A DNA stretch of 64,000 nt from Panax quinquefolius (GCA_020205615.1 CM035167.1:30207130-30271129); one strand, 5' to 3'; shown: positions 11,900-24,569, counted from the first letter of the stretch. The notes: a model not told the origin generated them from the sequence alone. Made by a program: numbers and translations.

Positions 11900-13373
11900 C
11901 TCATCTCTATAATCATGCTAGTACTATGCCGAGTGTTGAATCACAAAAGTACTGGTACTAGGAGAATCCAGAAGAAATGCTGGCAACCCAGCAGTGGGCT
12001 CCTCCTCGATGTAGGTATCAATGTCCTCCATGGGCTCTGCATCGTCTGACTCAATATCTGGTACTACAGGTACTACTAGAGTCGATAAAATCTATGTCTC
12101 CATCCATGCGGAATACTCTGCATAATAACTGGGATGACTGACAGAAAAAGAAGCTATCTCGCGCTAATCCCAGCAAGCATACACACGGGATCGGTCCTCT
12201 GTTGAGAGATATCGAGAAGCTAAATGCTGACCTATCGCCCCCTCGAAAGGATGAAAATCCTAAAACTGGTCGAACTGCGACATCACGGCTAATGGGTGAT
12301 TAGTAGTCACACCCCTCAAGCCAGCCAGAGGGTGGAAAGGATGGATGGATGAAAGGAGTATGACATAGCCACATCATGGGAGAAGCAATACCCATACCGT
12401 CTAAGGGCACCAACCGGTCGCAAGTGTGACATAAACCACATATACAGCATGACCAAACTCCCTATGAACACTCCTGTAAGATACGTGCAACAATAAGATG
12501 CCGACCGCAAGGTCTCTGCTACAATCATAGGCACAATGGTACGACCCTCCCTGAGAGCTCTCACGGCCATGATAACGCCTATGTCTATCTCATCCATATA
12601 CCGCGACATGTACACATATGACATCACACATAGCATCAGTACATCAACTCTGGCCAAACGCCAATGATCCTCCGACGCGGTGAAATCCCCGAAATATCGT
12701 CAGTAGCTATCCTCTGAGCCAAATCTGTCATACAGAAAATGCTGGGAGATCACATGGCTAGATGTCAGGTCGTCCTACACTACTCTGTGCCTCAACCCTA
12801 TGAGAGTCATGGATCGTCTACTCATGTCTCCCAAAGCTAGGTGCACGCAAAGTCTGTCTAAGGGTAGCATCGTCAAACGTGCATACTCCTCCAGAGTAGG
12901 AGTCAACTCATGGGTGCCAAAACGAAATACCTGCCTATCAGGTACATGGAGTGAATGCTAAACCAGTTCCCTCAAGCCTGTGTAAATCCTGGAACCTGCA
13001 TGAAATGCAGATCAACATCAGAACCCTTTAATCCTCATCAATAGGAAAGAAGGAAGATCAAAGTCTAATGCCATACCTAGTTAGCATGCAAGTACATCAA
13101 TGGATGTCTACCCAAATCACCCAACAACTCTGGGTGCACCACCTGAATGCTCTGAGGCTCCCTGCGAGGGATATGTGCAGCAGAAGCGGGATCCTCAATC
13201 AAAATATCCGCCTCCTCGTCCTCAAAGTCTGGAACATCTACCTGGACATGATGTATCACGGCCTCCATCAACCAACAAGGCTGTCTGACAGAACGGGGAC
13301 GAGACACTTTAGAAGCCCTCCGTCGTACGCCAGAAGCGACCCTAAAGGAACTGCTCGGCTGATCCGAATCCAT
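11900..13373 (-). pseudogene. Antisense extra ORF of the Tat element, plant-mobile-domain-like, broken
   Basis: The ORF runs opposite to pol. From ATG at 13373 the frame encodes MDSDQPSSSFRVASGVRR, then an acidic stretch (VDVPDFEDEEADILIEDP), and stops near 13077. After shifts it continues with RFGTHELTPTLEEYARL (about 12885-12940), ISQHFLYDRFG..YFGDFTASEDHWRL, and at 12657-12316 the piece VLMLCVMSYVYMSRYMDEID...VPMIVAETLRSASYC with a hydrophobic segment. The F-G-x(2)-LTPTLEEY motif and the following helix pattern resemble the plant mobile domain / DUF7745-type proteins known as extra antisense ORFs of Tat elements. The role of such ORFs is not established. At least two frameshifts and one stop break it. 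The family call rests on recalled motif patterns. Confidence 0.65.
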
Positions 13374-13689
13374 AATATCTGGACAACAAGTCTCCAAATC
13401 ACCTCAGAAAGGGTGTGGTATTTCCTTACCTGGAGCTTTCTAAAATGCATTTTATGACTAGATGCATACATGCATTTACTTTAGTATATAAAAGAGTTAA
13501 AGTGCATGACTACCCAATGCCTACATTTAGAAATTTTTTTTCTATAGTCCCCTTTGAAAATAGGACTATCCACATGCACATAGGCATGTCTAGGTAGCCA
13601 TTCAGTAGCACACTTGCACCAAAGTTATATACATAATATATGCATTAAAAATTAAAATCATCATGCATAAGGCCAACCTCAATACTAGG

Positions 13690-15903
13690 TGTGACGCTCC
13701 CAAAATAGGTATACACAACACCCATTCTGAGTCGCCAAATACATGGTACAAGAAACAAACTACAACTTCAATAATACAAATGTCGTGTGAAATACGACAA
13801 TATATACTGTGAGTTTAAATATAATATTGTCTTCTAGACAATATCCACACGCAAATAAATCCCCATCATAATTATTGATACATTATTTTACAAAAATGGT
13901 GAGGACTACTAAACAACTCTCTCTAGAACCTTCATTCCATACCCCGACTAGTACTCGCTACATTCTCGCCTCCTGAGAAGAAAAATGGAACAACAAGGAA
14001 AAGGGTGAGCTCAACTAGCCCAGTAAAGAATATTATGACTAAGATAATATACAACAAATTATCGTTAGTCTCCAACAAGGAAAAATCTGATAGAATACAA
14101 TAGACAACAAGTTTCAGATCAATATTCGCAGCGGAAATAATAATTCATAGAAGAGTTACGTAGAGAATGAAATCTACTATAATCTATGAATTTAATAAAT
14201 CCATCATCAATATTTTATCCCCAGTAACATCAATCAATATTCATCTCAAATCAAATATTCATCTTTTGACTACTGTGCCAAAGATATTCATCAATCGATC
14301 ATGTTCATCTCAACACTGTTCATCTTTGCACTAAAGGCCAAAGATATTCATCGGTCGGTCATGTTCATTTAAACACTGCTCATCTTTGCACTATGAGCCA
14401 AAGATATTCTTGAAATCATTCATCTTTGCACTACTGTGCCAAAGATATTCAATAATATCATCATTTAAGACCGAGGATGATGAAAATATTTTTAAAGAAA
14501 CGAATCCAAAGGAAACAAAATGATAAGGATTAAGGATTAAGGATTAAGGATTCGTACTTTGTTTTATCCATGTCCAAACAATACCTCAAAAATAATCATA
14601 GTGGTGTAAAATTCAAGAATGATCAAAACATGGATACAATCAAAGCTAGTATCCGAATAGATATTTTAGACGAAAAGAAGAAATTTTATTTTTTCAATGA
14701 ATAGTGCCAGTATCACGTGAATAATGTCAGATATCGTGAATAGTGCCGATACGTGAATAGTAACTCCGACACCAAAAGATAGAAATTCCACAAAAATATC
14801 TTCACGCTTCACATGAATAGTACTTTCGTGAATTGTAACTCGTGAATAGTAACTCATGAATAGTAACTCGTGAATAGATATATACTCATGAATAGTAACG
14901 GTTCAAAATTTGTGGACATATACTCAACTTATATATGTATAACATATCCAAAAATTACAACGATCCAACTATTCGGATTAAATATTATAACTCACACAAT
15001 AAAGTCAGAATAACACCGATTTGATTTTTTTTTTCATACCTCCAATCCGACAAAATACAAATAAAACATCTCAAAGATTAATTCCTTCATTAATAACCAC
15101 ATAAATAAATCCATCATTTATATTCATATAAAATAAATATTTCCTTATCATATGAATCAATAATTAATTATTCACAAATAATATTACGTAATCACATTTT
15201 ATGATAAACCGTGTTGTTCCTCCAGAAAGAGGGGCTTTCAATAAGGATCTCTCCTTCTTGCGCATGCAATTAGGTGACAAACCTCTCCTTAGATGTAACT
15301 TTCTAGACATTGCCAATAATGTTATCTAATAATATTATTCAAATAATATGAATTATCGATCCGATAATGGGAAATATCTTTGTCAAATGACAATTATTGA
15401 AACAACAATAATATAAAATACCAACGCAAAGAATTATTGAATCAATAAAATAAAATCTTGATCAATAAGAATTATCGTAATAATTATCGAGTAGTGCCTT
15501 CACGTAAGGATCAATAATTGATGCAATACCACGTGCTACTCGTTCAACAACGCGTATTAGTGTGTTTTAACCACGTGTATTCCAACAAGATAATTTACTT
15601 GGTGAATAATTACCAAGTTATTTTTAAACAACTTATATTTGTCGTTTTCCTCATCCAATCACTTTTCGTTATGGGGCCCACACATGGGTCGCTATGTCAG
15701 ACGATATATTCCGACAAAGATTTAATATTCCACGACCAAACGAATATTCCAAAACAACAATGAATATTTTATAACCACTTGCTTATTTTGAAATATTTGC
15801 GTATTTTACCCCTAACTATCCACATTAATCAAATCAACCCTTATTATTTCAAAATAATAAATAAAGGAAATTCCTTTTATTTAAAAAATTTTGGGGTCTT
15901 ACA
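13690..15903 (-). repeat. 3' LTR of G1 (2214 bp, internally deleted)
   Basis: Plus strand begins TGTGACGCTCC and ends GGGGTCTTACA; reading on minus it is TGTAAGACCCC...GTCACA. Compared with the right LTR it lacks what corresponds to 21847-22350, including the TATA box, joined at the shared triplet AAC (near 14897). It keeps the CATCTTTGCACTA..GCCAAAGATATTC stem-loop array (14262-14455) and the GTGAATAGTAACTC array (14755-14900). Confidence 0.9.
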
Positions 15904-15915
15904 ACCTCCCTCCTT
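15904..15915 (-). other. G1 polypurine tract
   Basis: Minus strand reads AAGGAGGGAGGT immediately before the 3' LTR start TGTAAGACC. In the family it primes plus-strand DNA synthesis. The same sequence type precedes the G2 LTR (27391-27403) and the G6 3' LTR (56512-56524). Confidence 0.8.
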
Positions 15916-15919
15916 ATGA

Positions 15920-18900
15920 AATTTCGTCCTCAAAATTGACGTGCACGCACTGGTGTTTCAAAAGGTGAGGATACCTCGCTTTCATTTCCGCTTTCCAATT
16001 CCCGGTCATTTCCTCTATAGCATGATTCCTCCACAAAACTTTAACTTGTGGTATGACCTTTCTTGGCGTAGGGACATGCTCCTTCCTATCCAAGATCTTG
16101 ACAGTACCTCCTCATACGTTAAGTCTCTGGCTATCTCGTCCGGTTCTAACTCAATAACGTGGTTCGGGTCTTTCACATATTTACTGAAAGCATGATATGT
16201 GAAACACATTATGAACACGAGACATACTTTGAGGTAACGCAAGTCTATAGGCTACATTTCCTACTCGGTCAAGAATTTGAAATGGACCAATAAATCGTGG
16301 ATTGAGCTTTTCCTCTCTTCCCAAATCTTGTAACTCCCTTCCATGGAGCAACTCGCAATAATACATGATCCCCTACACTAAATTCCACGTCCTTTCGATG
16401 AAGATCCGTATAACTCTTTTGTCGATCTTGTGCCGTTTGTATACGTTGTCGAATCATTTTGATCTTTTTAGTAGTCATATACGTATTTACTTTCGGGTCC
16501 CAACAATGTTGCTTCACCCACCTCATCCCAACATATTGGAGAACGACATTTTCGTCCATATAATGCTTCGAATGGAGCCACACCTATACTTGCCTGATAA
16601 CTGTTGTTGTAGGAGAATTCCACCAATGGTAAATACTTATCCCAACCGCCCTTGAAGTCAGGACACGAGTCTTAATCGATCTTCAAGAGTTTGAATAGTC
16701 CTCTCGATTGTCCGTCTGGTTTGGGGATGGTATGTCGAACTAAATCGCAAATCCGTGCCCATAGCTTTTTGCAAGCTAACCCAAAATCTTGAAGTGAATC
16801 TTGGGTCATGATCCGAAACTATGGATACAGCATGCCATGCAACCTCACAATCTCATTTACGCATATACTAAGCAAGACGTTCAAGGGAATAAGTCTCCGT
16901 GTCGGCATGAAATGAGCGATTTGGTTAATCTATCAACAATAACCCAAATAGCATTGATGACTTGAGAAACCGTAGGAAGACCCGAATCTTGAAATCCATG
17001 GTAATGTGTTCCCACTTCCATTCCAGGAATCTCAAGTGGTTGCAACGGACCCTTAGGTACTAGATGCTCCGCCTTTACACGTTGACAAGTTAAACACATT
17101 GAGATAAACTTTGCAATCTCTCTCTTCATATTGTTCCACCAAAATGTATGTCAAAGATCACGATACATTTTAGTACTTCCGGGATGGATTGCAAATGGTG
17201 TATTGTGTGCCTCCATCATAATCTTGTTCTTCAAATCGAGTCGTTAGGAACACAAAGTCTAGAGTGGACTCAAGTATTCCTTCTTCATCAATTCTCGCTT
17301 CCTAATAGCTCCTTCTTGTACTTTCTTCTTCATACGCATCGCCTCGTGGTCGGTGGCTTGAGCAACCTTAACTTTTCTATTAAAGTTGGCTCTACGCGTA
17401 TACTTGACATCATCGCACTTTCGTTCCATATGATCTTCTACTTAATGCGTCACTACCACGCTCGCTTTACCGGGATGGTATTGAATAGTGTGGTCGTAGT
17501 CTTTCAATAGCTCGAGCCAACGTCCGCCGCTTAGAATGTTGAGTTCTTTTTAGTGAAGAAATATTTAAGGCTTTTATGGTCCGAATATATCTCCACTTTC
17601 TCCCCATATAGATAGTGCCTCTATATCTTTTAGCGAAAACGATCGGCCGCTAACTCTAGATCATGAGTAGGATAATTCCTCTCATACTCTTTAAGTTGTC
17701 GCGAGGCATAGACTATGACTTTCCCACGTTGCATGAGAACACATCCTAACCCTTTGCTCAAGCATCATTTGTAGATAACAAATCCATCCGAACCGGATGG
17801 TATTGTTAGAACAGTCTTGAAATAAGTCTCCTCTTAAGCTCTTGGAAACTTTTCTCGCATTCTTCGCTCCAAACGAATTTTGTATCCTTCCGAGTTAATG
17901 AGTTAATGGAGTAGCGATTCGAGAAAACCCTTCCACTAATCTCCGATAATAACCGGCTAAGCCCAAAAAGCTACGTGACTTGACCACCGACTTGGTTGCT
18001 CAAACTTTGTATTGCTTCAATCTTCGCCAGATCAACAGATACTCCATGTTTTGACACACATGCCCAAGAAATGCTACTTCTCTCAAGCCGAACTCGCATT
18101 TCTTCAATTTGGCATATACTTGGTTTTCACGAAGCCTTTCGAGTACCAAACTTCAAATGGTGCTCATGATCTTCACGACTTTTGGAATATATAAGGATGT
18201 CATCAATAAAGACAACAACGAATCGGTCCAAATATTCCTTGAATACTCGGTTCATCATATCCATGAAAGCCGCAGGAGCATTAGTTAGTCGAAAGACATG
18301 ACTAAGAATTCATAATGCCCATACCGGAGTTCGAAGGCGGTCTTTGGAATATCCTCGATTCTAATTTTCATTTGATGATATCCGGAAGCGAAGATCGATT
18401 TTTGAAAATAAATGTGCCCTTCAGAACTGGTCAAACAAGTCATCAATACGAGGTAGAGGATACCTATTCTTGATGGTGACATGGTTCAATTCCGATAGTC
18501 AATATAAAGTCGCATACTCCCGTCTTTCTTCTTTACTGAATAAAACAGAGCACCCCAAGGAGATGTACTAGGGCCAGATGAAACCGATGTCCAACAATTC
18601 ACGTAGTTGGACCTTTAACTCTGAAGTTCAATAGAGCCATTCGATATGGGGTTTTAGAAATGGGCTTTGTACCGGGTTCAAGATCAATAAAGAATTCAAC
18701 TTCACGTTCGGGGGTGGGCAGCGGGAAGTTCTTCGTGAAATACGTCAGGAAAGTCAATAACAACAGGAATATTATTCAAATTTGACGTGTCTTTATTCAA
18801 ATCCATAACATGGGCTAAGAAAGCTTGACATCCGTTTTTCAATAAACGAATAGCTTTATGATTAGATATGATAGTGATTTATTTTAATGGTTTAGTTGCT

Positions 18901-19399
18901 TGAATTCGTACAACAGGTTGGTTAGGAATATGAAAACTAACAACCTTACGAAAACAATCAATTTTGGCATGATGAGTAGTTAACCAATCAATCCCTAAAA
19001 TCACATCAAAAGCAAGTATCTTTAAAGAGATAAGGTCAACTGGTAAGGTGATGGTGCCAACTTGAATCAAACAAGATTTATAAACAGTGGATGTGATGAA
19101 AGTTTTCTCTAACGGAGTTTCCACAGATAGGTCAAAGTCTAATTTCTCCTGAGTCAAGTTTAAGCGTTGAGCACATGCGGGAGAGATAAATGAATGGGTA
19201 GCACCCCAGATCAAGTAAGGTATAAACTTCGCAAGAATTTATAAATAGCTTACCCGTGATCACCTCGTTTGGGTTCCTCGCATTATAACCGATCACAACA
19301 AACGCTCTTCCGGAATTGTTGACTTTGACTTTTTCGAACAGATCTTTTGAGTCACCGCCCTCATTGAACTAGGTTTTGCTACCGTACAATCTCGAAGCG
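15920..19399 (-). pseudogene. pol: G1 pol: protease, RT, RNase H, integrase, chromodomain, degenerate
   Basis: Minus order: protease 19214-18879 ([36 protein letters not shown]); RT with [10 protein letters not shown] retained near 18190-18235; RNase H region about 17520-17800; integrase zinc finger CLTCQRVKAEH (about 17060-17110) and core VIVDRLTKS; capsid-proximal tail GDHVLLRVAPWKGVTRFGKR (16330-16430); VHNVFHISC; and a chromodomain-like end KVIPQVKVLWRNHAIEEM (near 16010-16060). The protease active site DTG is broken by a 1-nt insertion (GATCTGGGG). Frameshifts occur every 100-300 bp, so no domain beyond short pieces is translatable. Confidence 0.88.
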
Positions 19400-20486
19400 A
19401 TATGTCCTTCCTTTCCACAACTATAGCATACCTTGAATCTGTTGTGGGCGGTTTGACCGATATGTCCTCTTTTCCGCATTTATAGTATATGACCGGTGGT
19501 CGTTCTCCTCCCTTAGAACCGATTCTTTAAGACCTGTCGTCTTCACATAATCGTTGTTAAATCTCCTCTTTTTAAAATCTCCTCCGACTCGCTTCTTACT
19601 GCTTTTTATGACCATGATTACCACCGTAGTGGTTACCATTTTTGTAAAATCTCATTTTTTCTCCGCAGTTATCATTATTATTCGTTGATCGCTATCTCGG
19701 TACGATCCTCGGTTATGGTCCTCGTTGACAGTACTCGTTATCTCGCTCTAATAATTGAGCCACTTTACAACATCCGAATAAAGAGAAAGTTTATGAGAAA
19801 TGAGATATCGACGATGCCGGGTTTCAAACCTCTAAGAAACATCCGCGTCATCGTTCCTCATTCTCCACCAAATGAGGTGCAAACACGGATAACTCGCAAA
19901 CTTTGCCTCGTCATCGAGACACCGTCATGTTGTTTTGCTCTAATCGATGAACTCCACTTCCTTCATATGACGAACACTTTCAGGAAAGTATTTGTCATTA
20001 AATAGTCTCTCAAACGCGTCTCCCAAGACATCTTTGAAAAGTAATTTGGATGGGTACGCTTCATGAGACTCCCACCAAAGAGTCTGCCGCCGCCACGGAA
20101 CATAAAGGTGGCGAATGGAACCTTCGTTCCTCCGTGCATCCCAAGACATCGAATATCTTGGTAATTTGCTTAACCCATGTTTCTTATGATCGTATCTCGC
20201 TTTCCCTTAAATTCGGTGGTCCCAACTCTTTGAATCGCTTGGTTGTGACAACCCGTGAATTGCTATCATTTCTTTCGTATTTTAAACACGAGTCTCCTCG
20301 TCCGATTTTGCATGAACTCGCAAAAAGCTTCTAAACATCCCTCGTTCATCATCCGCTTCAATGGTGTTGTTCACAGGAGGATCATTGCCGACTGTTGCAC
20401 GTTCTCCTCGTTGGTGAGTACAAAGGCGTCTCCACGGTCTCATTTCCATTGTTAATATTCTCAATCGACATTCTCAAATCCGTCAT
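19400..20486 (-). pseudogene. gag: G1 gag, degenerate
   Basis: Structural Gag of the chromovirus. The likely start is the ATG at 20486 (MTDLRMSIENINNGNETVET), matching MTSENVENSNGAQETVES of G6. Later pieces read VLGCARNEGS..PWRRQTLWWESHEAYPSKL, then KYFPESVRHMKEVEFID (about 19940-20030), and a basic tract KKRRFNN before the nucleocapsid zone near 19420-19560. The CCHC knuckle is scrambled by shifts. Several frameshifts and stops lie between these pieces. Confidence 0.8.
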
Positions 20487-20645
20487 AAAATAAGGGTTAA
20501 TTAAGGAAATCAATATATCACATAATATCCCTATATATCTTGACCAACTAACAAATAAGCTTAGGTAGGACACACTAGCGAAGGATTTACTCGTCTCTCC
20601 CTCCTAGTTCTATTCCCGATCTCCGCTTGGAGATCATATCCCTAA

Positions 20646-20657
20646 GCTCTGATACCA
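20646..20657 (-). other. G1 primer-binding site, initiator Met tRNA
   Basis: Minus strand reads TGGTATCAGAGC two bases after the LTR end GTCACA, the exact consensus complementary to initiator Met tRNA used by chromoviruses. Confidence 0.9.
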
Positions 20658-20659
20658 AC

Positions 20660-23353
20660 TGTGACGCCCCCAAAATAGGTATACACAACACCCATTCTGA
20701 GTCGCCAAATACATGGTACAAGAAATAAACTACAACTTCAATAATACAAATGTCGTGTGAAATACGACAATATATACTGTGAGTTTAAATATAATATTGT
20801 CTTCTAGACAATATCTACACGCAAATAAATCCGCATCATAATTATTGATACATTATTTTACAAAAATGGTGAGGACTACTAAACAACTCTCTCTAGAACC
20901 TTCATTCCATACCCCGACTAGTACTCGCTACATTCTCGCCTCCTGAGAAGAAAAATGGAACAACAAGGAAAAGGGTGAGCTCAACTAGCCCAGTAAAGAA
21001 TATTATGACTAAGATAATATACAACAAATTATCGTTAGTCTCCAACAGGAAAAAATCTGATAGAATACAATATACAACAAGTTTCAGATCAATATTCGCA
21101 GCGGAAATAATAATTCATAGAAGAGTTACGTGAGAATGAAATCTACTATAATCTATGAATTTAATATCCATCATCAATATTTTATCCTGTAACATCAATC
21201 AATATTCATCTCAAATCAAATATTCATCTTTGCACTACTGAGGCCAAAGATATTCATCAATCGATCATGTTCATCTCAACACTGCGTTCATCTTTGCACT
21301 AAAGGCCAAAAAGATATTCATCATCGGTCATGTTCATTTAAACACTGTTCATCTTTTTGCACTACTGGGCCAAAGATATTCTTCAGAAATCATTCATCTT
21401 TGCACTCTGAGCCAAAGATATTCAATAATATCATCATTTAAGACCGAGGATGATGAAAATATTTTTAAAGAACGAATCCAAAGTGAAACAAAATGACAAG
21501 GATTAAGGATTAAGGATTCGTACTTTGTTTTATCCATGTCCAAACAATACCTCAAAAATAATCATAGTGGTGTAAAATTCAAGAATGATCAAAACATGGA
21601 TACAATCAAAGCTAGTATCCGAATAGATATTTTAGACTTAAAAGAAGAAATTTTATTTTTTATGAATGAATAGTGCAGTATCACGTGAATAAGGCCAGTA
21701 TACGTGAATAGTCCGTATACGTGAATAGTAACTCGAGACACCAAAAGATAGAAATTCCACAAAAATATCTTCACGCTTCATGAATAGTACTCGTGAATAG
21801 TAACTCGTGAATAGTAACTCATGAATAGTAACTCATGAATAGTAACCCGAGCATGAAAAAGTTCCAAATTTGATAAAACTTCAGATCAACATTTCAAAGA
21901 TAATGATATTGAAGAAATAATATCATTTGAGAAGAAAATAACATCCTTACCTCAAAGAATCAAATTGCTTGAAGGAAAGATCTAAGTGATCTTTGAATGA
22001 AACTTATCTTGAACAGAACTCTCAAAGTATCTAAATACTCACAAAATACGCTCAATAATATAGATAGAGAAGAGAGAGAAAACTTTGTTTCGGTGTGATT
22101 TTCAATTTAACTTAGCCTCTATTTATAGGAAAATGTTAGCACGTCAAAGCGAGACTTAACTCCGCAACTTTGATGGCTTTACTCGCTACTATTCCCACCC
22201 ACCACATTTGAAAATTCAATTGAGCACATTTCTCACCAACCAAAAGTGGGGCCCACCAATTCTAGAATTTTCCACCAAAATCATTTATAACCTAATTTCT
22301 GAATCAGTCACCTCTTAAAATTCATAATAAATTATACGCTCATTTTTAACGGTTCAAAATTTGGGGACATATACTCAACTTATATATGTATAACATATCC
22401 AAAAATTACAACGATCCAACGGTCGGATTAAATATTATAACTCACACAATAAAGCTGTAATAACACCGATTTGATTTTTTTTAATACCTCCAATCCGACA
22501 AAATACAAATAAAACATCTCAACATTAATTCCTTCATTAATAACCACATAAATAAATCCATCATTTATATTCATATAAAATAAATATTTCCTTATCATAT
22601 GAATCAATAATTAATTATTCACAAATAATATTACGTAATCACATTTATAATGACAACCAGTCGCTCCTCAGAAAGAGGGGCTTTCAATAAGGATCTCTCC
22701 TCATCGGGCGCGCAATTAGGTGACCAAACCTCTCCTTAGATGTAACTTTCTAGACATTGCCAATAATGTTATCTAATAATATTATTCAAATAATATGAAT
22801 TATTGATCCGATAATGGGAAATATATGCGTTGACAATTATTGAAACATCAATAATATAAAATACCAACGCAAAGAATTATTGAATCAATAAAATAAAATA
22901 TTGAATAAATTCATCGTAACAATTATTGAGTAGTGCCTTCTTACGTAAGGATCAATAATTGATGCAATCATCGTCTGGTGCTCTTCTTGCTCAACAACGG
23001 CGTATTAGTGTGTTTTAACCACCGGTATTCCAACAAAGATTACTTGGTAACAATTACGCCAATTATTTTTAAACAACTTATATTTGTCGTTTTCCTCATC
23101 CAATCGCTTTCAGTTATGGGGCCCACACATGGTCGCTACTGCCGCATTTAATATTCCCCGACAAAGATTCGAATATTCCACCACCAAACGAATATTCCCA
23201 AACAACAATGAATATTTTATAACCACTTGCTTATTTTGAAATATTTACGTATTTTACCCCTAACTATCCACATTAATCAAATCAACCCTTACTATTTTAA
23301 AATAATAAATAAAGGAAATTCCTTTTTATTTAAAAAAATTTCGGGGTCTTACA
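20660..23353 (-). repeat. 5' LTR of G1 (2694 bp)
   Basis: TG at 20660 and CA at 23352-23353 on plus; on minus it ends GGGGCGTCACA one base before the PBS. It carries the stem-loop array (about 21225-21425), the GTGAATAGTAACTC array (about 21670-21850) and the promoter missing from the other LTR. Confidence 0.92.
22119..22129 (-). promoter_or_regulatory. TATA box in the G1 5' LTR
   Basis: Minus strand reads CCTATAAATAG. The same box at the same place is seen in the G2 LTRs and the 31801-35077 solo LTR, which supports it as the family promoter. Confidence 0.7.
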
Positions 23354-24351
23354 CTAGGAGTACTTTGCCTTTCTACCTTTTGCTCATTTGACCTCAAATA
23401 GGACAAAAAATAGCAAAAAAAAGGTGTCAATTTGACTGTCTCAAAAGTTAAATTTTTTCACATCATTATGTTCAGCATAGTTTAATACTAACATTTACTA
23501 TGTTGAATATTTTTTATCAAGTCATTTTGTGCGTACATAATCACTACTATGTGTTTAGATGCATTTCGTGCGATATCTCACAATCCAACGGACAAAAATT
23601 GAAAAAAATACATGCATACGTTACCAGGATAGTGTAGAACACTTGTACGGTGACAAAATTTGCAGAAAGCAGCACGAATTCAGCAAATCTGAAGATGGCT
23701 CGCGGTTTTCTCTTTGCAAAGCAAGTTGAAAGTGACTTGTGAGACCAATCTGCTGGAATTTATCATCCACGATTGGCCGCAGGCCCACCTACGGCTACAG
23801 TAGATGCACCTGCGGCAGCCCTATGTGGGTCCAACCCCCCCGGCTTGGTCCAGTTTGAGTTGCAAAGGAGTTCTTATAGACTGAAAGGTCAAATCGAGAA
23901 TAAAAATGCCACGCGATTGAGCAAAACATCATACAATCCTGGTTTTCTTGGATGAAACTTTGAATCTGCACATCGCCCATTGGTAGTCACCCGAACACGA
24001 GGTATACCCTGCCAATGATATCATTTGTCACAAATCACATCCGGCGATACGCAAATGACAGTCCGATGCCACCAACTCGTGTCGTTACCCGGTGGCAAAG
24101 AAGCTCGAAATTCTAACGTGAGTCCCCGACGGGGGTTACAACGTAGGTCCCCGACGGGGGTTGTAACGTAGGTCCCCGATGGGGGTTACAACGTAAATCC
24201 CCAGTGGGGGTTACAACACGTTCTTCCGTTGACATTTCTATTAACGAAGGTCAAGCAGCCTTGATGTTATTTCAAGCTGATGGCAAGTAAACCCATCGAA
24301 GCATTGAGGACTGTTCGATATTTGCGTTCGTACTCATGAGTCCCCAGTAGG
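23354..24351 (+). other. Non-coding sequence between G1 and G3, probably Tat 3' region
   Basis: Continues the sequence that stops at 13689. No coding match. It contains CCGCAGG..CCTGCGG-type GC-rich inverted motifs near 23775-23820 like those in the Ogre LTR promoters, then a 4 x 25 bp tandem repeat. These point to an Ogre-type 3' or LTR region, but neither LTR end could be fixed. Confidence 0.45.
24115..24214 (+). repeat. 4 x 25 bp tandem repeat with C4/G5 hairpins
   Basis: Four head-to-tail units of exactly 25 bp (24115, 24140, 24165, 24190), consensus AACGTAGGTCCCCGACGGGG then GTTAC. Each holds inverted CCCC/GGGG arms round a 2-3 nt loop. Unit 4 keeps the arms but changes the loop (CCCCAGTGGGG). 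A degenerate trace, GTCCCCAGTAGG, lies at 24339-24351 at the G3 border. Confidence 0.92.
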
Positions 24352-24569
24352 TGTAACGACCGAGAAATACGGATCTTATTTTAAAATGATTTTATTAAGT
24401 TAAATAATAATAAAATCATATTCCATGTGTTATCAAGATGGTTGTCATTGTATAACCTATTGATGTTAAAATATCTTAGTATTTAGGCTACGTGGATGAA
24501 TTAAAGTGTTTAATTTCCAAGATGAAAATAAAAGTTTTTCGAGAATTTTTTTGAAAAACACTATTCATC

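Larger units (their letters stand above)
13690..23353 (-). mobile_element. Tekay-type chromovirus G1, full length with TSD, decayed
   Basis: Two related LTRs (13690-15903 and 20660-23353) flank a 4756-bp internal region with PBS, gag, protease, RT, RNase H, integrase and chromodomain in gypsy order on minus. The 5-bp duplication CTAGG is perfect on both sides (13685-13689, 23354-23358). The host sequence on both sides is the non-coding 3' part of the Tat element, so G1 inserted there. All genes are shifted or stopped. The LTRs share long identical runs but differ by many 1-5 nt indels and by a ~500-bp deletion in the left copy. Confidence 0.93.
7238..24351 (+). mobile_element. Tat/Ogre-type Ty3/gypsy element, 3' half, interrupted twice
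   Basis: Visible parts are an archaeal-type RNase H and integrase (7241-10656), a hairpin-rich 3' region, an antisense ORF (13373-11900), and further non-coding sequence with 25-bp repeats (23354-24351). The extra RNase H followed by integrase, and the antisense ORF downstream of pol, are known Tat-lineage traits. A solo LTR (7656-9380) and element G1 (13690-23353) lie inside it, each with a perfect 5-bp TSD. The left side ends at the copia LTR (7237), the right side at the G3 LTR (24352). No LTR of this element was recognised with confidence, so assigning 23354-24351 to it is inference. Confidence 0.7.

Noticed and set aside
13415..13440. Splice donor CTCCAG-GTAAGG on minus upstream of the antisense ORF
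   Set aside because: A good consensus, but the nearest acceptor-like site is only about 45 bp away, too short for a plant intron, and no exon could be shown.
13482..13492. TATATAAAAG on plus as a promoter of a host gene
   Set aside because: No downstream coding sequence on plus; the next feature is the G1 LTR, and the base composition makes chance TATA motifs common.
20646..20657. tRNA gene fragment
   Set aside because: The match to tRNA-Met is only the 12-base primer-binding complement next to an LTR; the same holds for 5368, 39815, 51709 and, for tRNA-Arg, 60246.
24115..24214. CRISPR-like spaced repeats
   Set aside because: Units are directly head to tail with no unique spacers, in a plant genome and within a retroelement.
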